A stretch of 13,734 nucleotides of DNA from Pseudomonadota bacterium. Its GTDB lineage: Bacteria; Pseudomonadota; Gammaproteobacteria; Xanthomonadales; Xanthomonadaceae. The position numbers and the translations under genes were made by a program. Below the pieces are notes generated by a model. The model ran no database searches. It saw only the letters and a program-made list of their open reading frames with translations, and was not told where the DNA came from. Positions 1 through 5,901 of the stretch are shown in pieces. Positions within the stretch are counted from its first letter, which is position 1. Each line of letters begins with the position of its first letter. The stretch spans positions 1 through 13,734 of the forward strand of contig JAEWOJ010000081.1 in the NCBI GenBank assembly GCA_023399815.1, read 5' to 3'.

Positions 1-19
1 CCCCACCACTGGAGAACCC

Positions 20-1144
20 ATGAATCTGCGCATCCTGACCGTTGGTGTCGCCATGTCCCTGCTCGCCGCCTGCGGCGGCAAGGAAGAGGGCGCCAAGACC
101 GCCGCAGGCGGCGAGGCCAAGGTCCTCAACGTCTACAACTACTCGGACTACATCGCCGAGGACACCATCCCGAACTTCGAGAAGGCGACCGGCATCAAGG
201 TCACCTACGACGTGTTCGACAGCGACGAGATGGTGGAGACCAAGTTGCTCACCGGCGACAGCGGCTACGACATCGTGGTGCCGACGCTGAACTTCTTCGG
301 CCGCCAGATCCAGGCCGGCGTGTTCCTGCCGCTGGACAAGAGCAGGATCCCGAACCTGGCCAACCTCGACGCGGACGTGATGGCGCGCATCGCCGGCCAG
401 GACCCGGAGAACAAGTACGGCGTACCGTACATGATGGGCACCACCGGCATCGGCTACAACGTAGCCAAGCTCAAGGAGCGCTTCGGCGGCAGCGCCGACA
501 TCGCCGGCAGCTGGGACCTGGTGTTCAAGCCGGAGAACATCGCCAAAATGAAGGACTGTGGCGTCACCATCCTCGACACGCCGGCGGACATGATCCCGAT
601 CGCGCTGCACTACCTGGGGCTGGATCCGCACAGCACCGACCCGGCCACCATCCAGAAGGCCGCTGACCTGCTCAAGAGCATCCGCCCGTACGTGCAGAAC
701 TTCCACTCCAGCCAGTACGTCGGCTCGCTGGCCAACGGCAGCACCTGCCTGGTGGTCGGCTGGTCGGGCGACATCATCCAGGCCCGCGACCGCGCCGAGG
801 AGGCCGGCAACGGCGTGGAAGTGGCGTACTCGATCCCGAAGGAGGGCGCGCCGCAGTGGTTCGACATGCTGGCGATCCCCAAGGACGCCAAGCACCCGGA
901 GAACGCCTACGCCTTCATCAACTACCTGCTCGAGCCGCAGGTGGCCGCCAACAACACCAACGTCACCCACTACGCCAACCCGGTGAAGCCGGCCACGCCG
1001 CTGGTGGACGAGGCGATCCGCGAGGACAAGACCATCTACCCGCCGGAGGACGTGGCGGCGAAGATGTTCACCTACGCGATCAACCCGCCGGAAGTGGACA
1101 AGCTCTACACCCGGCTGTGGACGGAAATCAAGACCGGTCGTTGA
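20..1144 (+). CDS. potF: Polyamine (putrescine-type) ABC transporter substrate-binding lipoprotein PotF
   Basis: This is the extracytoplasmic binding protein that delivers putrescine or a related polyamine to the PotGHI importer. The 374 residues are close to the E. coli PotF length. The N-terminus is a lipoprotein signal with lipobox LAAC, so Cys18 should be lipidated; E. coli PotF is instead a soluble periplasmic protein. The mature part follows PotF throughout, for example SDYIAEDT, YDVFDSDE, TTGIGYNV, SWDL, FHSSQY, SIPKEGA and YPPEDV. By alignment from memory the ligand pocket keeps Ser42, Asp43, Trp248, Asp251, Asp282 and Tyr318, but Tyr41 replaces Trp, Asp190 replaces Glu and Trp280 replaces Phe. 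The ATG has a GGAG Shine-Dalgarno 5 nt upstream. A repeat-filled gap separates the gene from potG. The family is certain; the exact ligand (putrescine, spermidine or another) is inferred. Confidence 0.95.
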   Translation: MNLRILTVGVAMSLLAACGGKEEGAKTAAGGEAKVLNVYNYSDYIAEDTIPNFEKATGIKVTYDVFDSDEMVETKLLTGDSGYDIVVPTLNFFGRQIQAGVFLPLDKSRIPNLANLDADVMARIAGQDPENKYGVPYMMGTTGIGYNVAKLKERFGGSADIAGSWDLVFKPENIAKMKDCGVTILDTPADMIPIALHYLGLDPHSTDPATIQKAADLLKSIRPYVQNFHSSQYVGSLANGSTCLVVGWSGDIIQARDRAEEAGNGVEVAYSIPKEGAPQWFDMLAIPKDAKHPENAYAFINYLLEPQVAANNTNVTHYANPVKPATPLVDEAIREDKTIYPPEDVAAKMFTYAINPPEVDKLYTRLWTEIKTGR

Positions 1145-1159
1145 TATGACGCCGTAATT

Positions 1160-1188
1160 GAGGGAGCGCACTATGTGCGCGATCGGGC
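1160..1188 (+). repeat. REP-like palindromic unit, left copy
   Basis: The core is GGAGCGCAC, then TAT, then GTGCGCGAT, then CGGGC. It forms a short GC-rich hairpin with a GGGC tail. It matches the inverted copy at 1368-1397, but its GTAG head is degenerate (GAGG). Confidence 0.7.
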
Positions 1189-1224
1189 GTTGCCGAAGTG
1201 GCGTCGTTTCAGTTGCCGGAGAAT

Positions 1225-1348
1225 GCCCCCTCCCTTTCGTGCGCAGCATGAAGGGGAGAGTTGGGGAGGGGTGCTTTTGATCTTCGCAAACAGCCCAGGC
1301 ACCCCCTCCCAGCCTCCCCCTACCCACTTCGTGGGCAAGGGGAGGAGC
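1225..1348. repeat. Imperfect long inverted repeat of C-rich/G-rich arms
   Basis: The left arm 1225-1274 and the right arm 1299-1348 are inverted copies, with 32 of 50 positions matching by my hand count. The match is strongest next to the centre (the GGGTGC and GCACCC ends). Each arm can also fold on itself. The right arm forms a good hairpin, CCTCCCC...CCCAC-TTC-GTGGG...GGGGAGG, at about 1314-1345. Such CCCCTCCC/GGGGAGGG palindromes are common between genes in xanthomonads. Confidence 0.65.
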
Positions 1349-1367
1349 AAGAGCAGGTCCCGGTAAT

Positions 1368-1397
1368 GCCCCATCGCGCACCAAGGTGCGCTCCTAC
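1368..1397 (-). repeat. REP-like palindromic unit, right copy (inverted)
   Basis: On the minus strand this reads GTAGGAGCGCACC, TT, GGTGCGCGATGGGGC. It has a GTAG head, a 7-bp stem with a two-base loop, and a GGGC tail. It is the inverted partner of 1160-1188 and of the same family as the pair at 5808-5875. A GTG at 1386 in frame with potG lies inside it and should not be taken as the potG start. Confidence 0.75.
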
Positions 1398-1424
1398 CGT
1401 TCCCTTGCCTTTTCGGAGCCCTCC

Positions 1425-2558
1425 ATGCCCGTTGTTGACGCCAAGCCGGAAGCACTCGCCCTGAACAGTGAGCCCGGCTACCTGTCCATCCGCGACCTGC
1501 GCAAGGAATTCGACGGCTTCGTCGCCGTCGACGACGTCAACCTCGACGTGCGCAAGGGCGAGATCTTCGCGCTGCTGGGCGGCTCGGGCAGCGGCAAGTC
1601 CACGCTGCTGCGCTGCCTGGCCGGCTTCGAGACGCCGACCAGGGGGAAGATCCTGCTCGACGGGCAGGAGATCAACGCGCTGCCGCCCTACGAGCGGCCG
1701 ATCAACATGATGTTCCAGTCCTATGCGCTGTTCCCGCACATGACCGTGGAGCAGAACATCGCCTTCGGCCTGAAGCAGGACGGCATGGCCAGGGACGCCG
1801 TCGCCCGCCGCGTCGGCGAGATGCTGGAACTGGTGCAGCTGGAGAAGCTGGGCAAGCGCAAGCCGCACCAGCTCTCCGGCGGCCAGCAGCAGCGCGTGGC
1901 GCTGGCGCGCTCGCTGGCCAAAAGCCCGAAGCTGCTGCTGCTGGACGAGCCGATGGGCGCGCTGGACAAGAAGCTGCGCTCGAAGATGCAGCTGGAGCTG
2001 GTCAACATCATCGAGCAGCTGGGCGTGACCTGCGTGATGGTCACCCACGACCAGGAAGAGGCGATGACCATGGCCACCCGCATCGCGGTGATGGACCAGG
2101 GCTGGATCCAGCAGATCGGCAAGCCGGACGACATCTACGAGCAGCCGGCCAACCGCTTCGTCGCCGGCTTCATCGGCTCGGTGAACCTGTTCGAGGGCGT
2201 GATCGACGAGGACCTGCCCGAGTACGTCACCGTGCGCACCACCGATTTCCCGGCTCCGATCTACGTCGGCCACGGCATCACCGGCTACGAGGGCCAGCCG
2301 GTGGCGTTCGCGCTGCGACCGGAGAAGGTGCACATCGCCAAGGACGAGCCCGCGGGCGATTCCAACAAGGCGTTCGGCGTGGTCGAGGACATCGCCTATT
2401 TCGGCAGCCATTCCGTGTACCACGTGCGCCTGCCCAGCGGCGCCAAGGTCCTGTCCAACTTCGCCAACATGAAGCGCTGGGACAGCGACGGCATCACCTG
2501 GAACGACGAGGTCTGGGTGAGCTGGGACGACAACGACGGCGTGGTGCTGACCTCATGA
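1425..2558 (+). CDS. potG: Putrescine-type ABC transporter ATP-binding protein PotG
   Basis: This cytoplasmic ATPase powers polyamine import through PotH and PotI. The 377 residues are the usual PotG length. In order it shows Walker A GGSGSGKST (52-60), Q-loop Gln98 in MFQSYALFP, signature LSGGQQQR (150-157), Walker B LLLLDEP (Asp174, Glu175), switch His208 in VTHDQEE, and a C-terminal TOBE region containing FALRPEKVHI (about 295-304). I chose ATG 1425 because GGAG lies 6 nt upstream; the in-frame GTG at 1386 falls inside a REP unit. The stop overlaps the potH start by ATGA, so the two are probably translationally coupled. Family confidence is very high; substrate class rests on the linked PotF, PotH and PotI. 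Confidence 0.96.
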   Translation: MPVVDAKPEALALNSEPGYLSIRDLRKEFDGFVAVDDVNLDVRKGEIFALLGGSGSGKSTLLRCLAGFETPTRGKILLDGQEINALPPYERPINMMFQSYALFPHMTVEQNIAFGLKQDGMARDAVARRVGEMLELVQLEKLGKRKPHQLSGGQQQRVALARSLAKSPKLLLLDEPMGALDKKLRSKMQLELVNIIEQLGVTCVMVTHDQEEAMTMATRIAVMDQGWIQQIGKPDDIYEQPANRFVAGFIGSVNLFEGVIDEDLPEYVTVRTTDFPAPIYVGHGITGYEGQPVAFALRPEKVHIAKDEPAGDSNKAFGVVEDIAYFGSHSVYHVRLPSGAKVLSNFANMKRWDSDGITWNDEVWVSWDDNDGVVLTS

Positions 2559-3481
2559 GCGCGCGCGGCCAGAATCCGGGAGGTTGGCGGCGCTGGCTGC
2601 CGGGCACCCGCGCCGGCGTGATCGGCGTGCCCTACCTGTGGCTGCTGCTGTTCTTCGCGATCCCGTTCCTGATCGTGCTGAAGATCTCGTTCGCGAAGAT
2701 GGCGGTGGCGATGCCGCCGTACACCTCCATCGTGGCGTACGTGGACAACGCCTTCACCGTCAACCTCAACCTGGGCAACTACACGCAGCTGCTGACCGAC
2801 GGCCAGTACGTGGTCGCCTACCTGAGTTCGATCAGGATCGCGCTGGTCTCCACGCTGCTGACGCTGCTGATCGGCTACCCGATGGCCTACGTGATCTCGC
2901 GCATGTCGCCGTCGGCGCGCAACATCGCGATGATGCTGGTGGTGCTGCCGTCGTGGACCTCGTTCCTGATCCGCGTCTATGCGTGGATCGGCATCCTCGA
3001 CAGCAACGGCCTGGTCAATCGCACGCTGATGGGCATGGGCCTGATCGACGAACCACTGCGCATCCTCTACACCCCACTGGCCGCCTACATCGGCATCGTC
3101 TACTGCTACCTGCCGTTCATGGTGCTGCCGCTGTACGCCAACCTGGTCAAGCTCGACCACCGCCTGCTGGAGGCGGCCTACGACCTCGGCGCGAAACCGT
3201 GGCAGGCATTCGCGCGCATCACCCTGCCGCTGTCGCGCAGCGGCATCATCGCCGGCTGCATGCTGGTGATGATCCCGGCGGTGGGCGAGTTCGTCATCCC
3301 GGAAATGCTCGGCGGCCCGGACACGCTGATGATCGGCCGCGTGCTGTGGGGCGAGTTCTTCAACAACCGCGACTGGCCGCTGGCCTCGGCGGTGGCGATC
3401 GTGATGCTGCTCCTGCTGCTGGTCCCGATCATCATCTTCAACCGGTCCCAGCAGCGCGAGCTGGAAGGGAAGCTGGCATGA
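2555..3481 (+). CDS. potH: Putrescine-type ABC transporter permease PotH
   Basis: This is one of two inner-membrane permease subunits. About six hydrophobic segments are visible, near residues 22-44, 93-115, 122-145, 170-195, 228-255 and 278-297. The cytoplasmic EAA loop that docks to the ATPase reads EAAYDLGAKPWQAF, continuing to ITLPLSRSGIIAG (about 206-233). The 308 residues fit the family. The long N-terminal tail and the periplasmic loop between the first two helices are typical of PotH/PotB rather than PotI/PotC. The ATG overlaps the potG stop by 4 nt and has no convincing Shine-Dalgarno of its own, which fits coupling. The end overlaps potI in the same way. Confidence 0.95.
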   Translation: MSARGQNPGGWRRWLPGTRAGVIGVPYLWLLLFFAIPFLIVLKISFAKMAVAMPPYTSIVAYVDNAFTVNLNLGNYTQLLTDGQYVVAYLSSIRIALVSTLLTLLIGYPMAYVISRMSPSARNIAMMLVVLPSWTSFLIRVYAWIGILDSNGLVNRTLMGMGLIDEPLRILYTPLAAYIGIVYCYLPFMVLPLYANLVKLDHRLLEAAYDLGAKPWQAFARITLPLSRSGIIAGCMLVMIPAVGEFVIPEMLGGPDTLMIGRVLWGEFFNNRDWPLASAVAIVMLLLLLVPIIIFNRSQQRELEGKLA

Positions 3482-4323
3482 GCATGGCCCGACGCGGTTC
3501 CTGGCTGGGCTGGAGCGTGCTGCTGCTCGGCTTCGCCTTCCTGTACCTGCCGATCCTGCTGCTGATGCTGTACTCGTTCAATTCCTCGCGGCTGGCGACG
3601 GTATGGGCGGGTTTCTCCACGCAGTGGTACGGCGAGCTGTTCCGCGACCGGCAGCTGCTGGAAGCGGCGTGGATCAGCCTCAAGGTGGCGTTCTGGACCG
3701 CCACCGCGTCGATGGTGTTCGGCACCATGGCGGCGATGGCGATGACCCGCTTCAGGCGTTTCCCCGGCAAGACCGTGTTCGGCGCGCTGGTGACCGCGCC
3801 GCTGGTGATGCCGGAGGTGATCATCGGCCTGTCGATCCTGCTGATGCTGGTGTCGATGGGCGGCCTGTTCGGGCTGCCGTCCAAGGGCGTGGTGGCGATC
3901 TGGATCGCGCATGTCACCTTCACCCTTTCCTTCGTGACCGTGGTGGTGTCCTCGCGCCTGCAGGAGCTGGACCGCTCGCTGGAGGAAGCGGCGATGGACC
4001 TGGGCGCCAACCGGCTCAAGGTGTTCTTCCTGATCACCCTGCCGATCATCGCCCCGGCGCTGCTGTCCGGCTGGCTGCTGGCCTTCACCCTGTCGCTGGA
4101 CGACGTGGTGATCGCCAGCTTCGTCGCCGGTCCCAGCTCGACCACGCTGCCGATGAAGATCTTCGCCTCGGTGCGCATGGGCGTGAGCCCGAAGATCAAC
4201 GCGCTGGCGACCCTGCTGGTGCTGGCGGTCTCGACCGTGGCCTTCATCGGCTGGTGGATCTCGGCGCGCGCGGAGAAACGGCGCCAGCGCGACATGCAGC
4301 TGGCCCTGCAGGACAACGGGTGA
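3478..4323 (+). CDS. potI: Putrescine-type ABC transporter permease PotI
   Basis: This is the second inner-membrane permease subunit, pairing with PotH. The 281 residues are the family's length. Hydrophobic segments lie near 10-32, 68-90, 100-127, 136-158, 187-210 and 243-260. The EAA loop is EEAAMDLGANRLKVFF followed by ITLPIIAPALLSG (about 169-198). The LSLDDVVIASFVAGP stretch (205-219) is characteristic of PotC/PotI. Start ATG 3478 overlaps the potH stop (ATGA) and has GGGA 7 nt upstream; a second ATG at 3484 is possible but farther from that site. The longer open frame running into this gene from 2584 is only the shifted frame of potH. No clear terminator follows. Confidence 0.95.
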   Translation: MSMARRGSWLGWSVLLLGFAFLYLPILLLMLYSFNSSRLATVWAGFSTQWYGELFRDRQLLEAAWISLKVAFWTATASMVFGTMAAMAMTRFRRFPGKTVFGALVTAPLVMPEVIIGLSILLMLVSMGGLFGLPSKGVVAIWIAHVTFTLSFVTVVVSSRLQELDRSLEEAAMDLGANRLKVFFLITLPIIAPALLSGWLLAFTLSLDDVVIASFVAGPSSTTLPMKIFASVRMGVSPKINALATLLVLAVSTVAFIGWWISARAEKRRQRDMQLALQDNG

Positions 4324-4351
4324 CGCTGCTGCCGCGCGAACGCTGGTGACG

Positions 4352-4383
4352 CGGGCATGACGGACGGGGCGCTACCATGCCCG
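4352..4383. repeat. 8-bp perfect inverted repeat ahead of the aldehyde dehydrogenase gene
   Basis: CGGGCATG (4352-4359) and CATGCCCG (4376-4383) are perfect inverted copies separated by 16 nt. They lie between the potI stop and the preferred dehydrogenase start. No T-run follows, so this is not a typical terminator. It could be an operator half-site pair or a leader hairpin. The upstream ATG at 4377 sits inside the right arm. Confidence 0.4.
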
Positions 4384-4409
4384 TCTTCGTTGGATGCAGG
4401 TGTATCGCC

Positions 4410-5777
4410 ATGGCTTCGTACCAGACCATCAACCCCTTCGACGGCCGCGTCGAGCGCACGGTCGAGCTGTTTGGCGCCGCTGCCATCGAGCAGCGGCTGG
4501 CCGCAGCCGAGGCCGCGTTCCCGATGTGGTCGGGCATGACGCTGGAACAGCGCGGGAGCCTGCTGCGCAAGGTGGCTGCCGGCCTGCGTGCGCGTAGCGA
4601 CGCCATCCAGGACGCCATGACCTTGGAGATGGGCAAGCTGCGCGGCGAGGCGCTGGCCGAGATCGAGAAGAGCGCGGCGGCCTGCGAGTACTACGCCGAG
4701 CACGCCGCCGATTACCTCAGGCCGCAACCCATCGCCACCGAGGCGCAGCGCAGCCAGGTCGTCTACCAGCCCATCGGCTGCGTGCTGGCGGTGATGCCGT
4801 GGAATTTCCCGCTCTGGCAGGTGTTCCGCTTCCTGGCGCCGTCGCTGATGGCCGGCAACGTGGCCCTGCTCAAGCACGCCAGCAACGTGCCGGGCTGCGC
4901 CGACCTGATCGCCGCGGTGCTGGCCGATGCCGGCGTGCCCAAGGGCGTGTTCGACGTGCTGCACATCGACAACGACCAGGCCGCCGAGGTGCTGCGCGAC
5001 CGCCGGATCAAGGCGGTCACGCTGACCGGCAGCGAGCGGGCGGGGCGTTCCATCGCCGCCAACGCCGGCGACCAGCTGAAGAAATGCGTGATGGAGCTGG
5101 GCGGCAGCGATGCCTTCGTGGTGCTGGACGATGCCGATATCGACGCCGCCGTCGCCGCGGCGGTGAAGTCGCGCTTCGACAATGCCGGGCAGACCTGCAT
5201 CGCCGCCAAGCGCTTCGTGCTGGTGGAATCCATCGCCGACGCCTTCGTGCAGCGCTTCGTCGAGGCGGCGAAGGCGCGCGTGTATGGCGACCCGCGGGAC
5301 GCGGCCACCACGCTGGCGCCGATGGCCCGCGCCGACCTGCGCGACGGGCTGCACCGGCAGGTGCGCGGGAGCATCGACAAGGGCGCGAAGGCACTGCTGG
5401 GCTGCGAGCCAGTGGCCGGCAGCCATGCCGGCTACCTGGCTTCGATCCTCGACCACGTGGCGTCGGGCATGCCGGCCTACGAGGAGGAACTGTTCGGTCC
5501 GGTGGCGGCGATCCTGCGGGTGAAGGACGAGGCCGAGGCGGTGCGCGTGGCCAACGACACCACGTTCGGCCTCGGCGGCAGCGTGTGGACGCGCGACGCC
5601 GCGCGCGGCGAGCGGATTGCCCTGCAGCTGCAGTGCGGCGCGGCCTTCGTCAACTCGGTGGTCAGGAGCGACGTGCGGCTGCCGTTCGGCGGCACCAAGC
5701 GCTCTGGCTTCGGCCGCGAACTGGCCGGCCCCGGCATCCACGAGTTCACCAACATCAAGACCCTCTACGTGGCGTAG
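4410..5777 (+). CDS. sad: NAD(P)-dependent succinate semialdehyde dehydrogenase, Sad/YneI type
   Basis: This cytoplasmic aldehyde dehydrogenase most likely oxidises succinate semialdehyde to succinate, the last step of putrescine-GABA breakdown. Within its 455 residues it has Asn132 in MPWNFPLWQV, Lys155 in LLKHASNV, an NAD-site TGSERAG (206-212), general base Glu229 in MELGGSD, nucleophile Cys263 in GQTCIAAKRF, and EELFGPVAA (359-367). PWNFPLWQV, LKHA.NV.GC and the C-terminal FGG.K.SGFGREL match E. coli Sad (YneI) better than GabD. I prefer ATG 4410 (MASYQTINP) because family members begin close to the TINP motif and AGG lies 9 nt upstream. An in-frame ATG at 4377 would add 11 atypical residues. 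It sits 86 bp after potI on the same strand, so co-transcription with the importer is plausible. Another semialdehyde substrate cannot be excluded. Confidence 0.88.
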   Translation: MASYQTINPFDGRVERTVELFGAAAIEQRLAAAEAAFPMWSGMTLEQRGSLLRKVAAGLRARSDAIQDAMTLEMGKLRGEALAEIEKSAAACEYYAEHAADYLRPQPIATEAQRSQVVYQPIGCVLAVMPWNFPLWQVFRFLAPSLMAGNVALLKHASNVPGCADLIAAVLADAGVPKGVFDVLHIDNDQAAEVLRDRRIKAVTLTGSERAGRSIAANAGDQLKKCVMELGGSDAFVVLDDADIDAAVAAAVKSRFDNAGQTCIAAKRFVLVESIADAFVQRFVEAAKARVYGDPRDAATTLAPMARADLRDGLHRQVRGSIDKGAKALLGCEPVAGSHAGYLASILDHVASGMPAYEEELFGPVAAILRVKDEAEAVRVANDTTFGLGGSVWTRDAARGERIALQLQCGAAFVNSVVRSDVRLPFGGTKRSGFGRELAGPGIHEFTNIKTLYVA

Positions 5778-5807
5778 GCCGGGGCAACGCATGTGGGTAT
5801 GACTACG

Positions 5808-5875
5808 GTAGGAGCGATGCCAGTCGCGACCGGGCTTCACCGGTAAAGCCAGGTCGCGACTGGCGTCGCTCCTAC
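5808..5875. repeat. Inverted pair of REP units between convergent genes; possible bidirectional terminator
   Basis: Arms 5808-5831 and 5852-5875 are 24 nt each, starting GTAGGAGCG and ending CGCTCCTAC, with one mismatch (T5818 opposite G5865, a U-G wobble in RNA). After one further mismatch the stem continues 5 bp (GGCTT/AAGCC), leaving an 8-nt loop with ACCGGT at its centre. Each half has the same layout as the units at 1160-1188 and 1368-1397: GTAG head, short palindrome, CGCGA, GGGC tail. It lies between the tail-to-tail dehydrogenase and peptidase genes. There is no U-run, so the terminator role is inferred. Confidence 0.8.
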
Positions 5876-5901
5876 ATGCGTTTCGTCACCCATGCGTTCC
5901 G

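Larger units (their letters stand above)
1160..1397. repeat. Nested inverted-repeat (BIME/MITE-like) block between potF and potG
   Basis: This block fills most of the 280-bp gap between potF and potG, and I see no gene in it. It is built almost symmetrically. Outer REP-like units at 1160-1188 and 1368-1397 face each other, and an inner pair of 50-nt arms (1225-1274 and 1299-1348) surrounds a 24-nt centre. The short open frames crossing it are by-products of the repeats. The arrangement resembles bacterial interspersed mosaic elements. It could stabilise the upstream potF mRNA or reduce read-through into potG; both are inferences. Confidence 0.75.

Noticed and set aside
1386..1424. GTG start giving PotG 13 extra residues
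   Set aside because: The GTG lies inside a REP unit, and ATG 1425 has a well-spaced GGAG and gives the usual PotG length.
1171..1464. Small open frames within the potF-potG gap
   Set aside because: They are created by the palindromic repeats, occur on both strands over the same bases, and lack ribosome sites or recognisable sequence.
2584..3477. Long N-terminal extension or fusion ahead of potI
   Set aside because: The extension is the +1 frame of potH and has no membrane segments. PotI starts normally at 3478 with overlap and a ribosome site.
3438..5840. 800-residue open frame on the minus strand across potI and the dehydrogenase
   Set aside because: It is antisense to two clear genes, its composition is His/Arg/Gly/Ala-rich with no domain, and such frames are expected in high-GC DNA where stops are rare.
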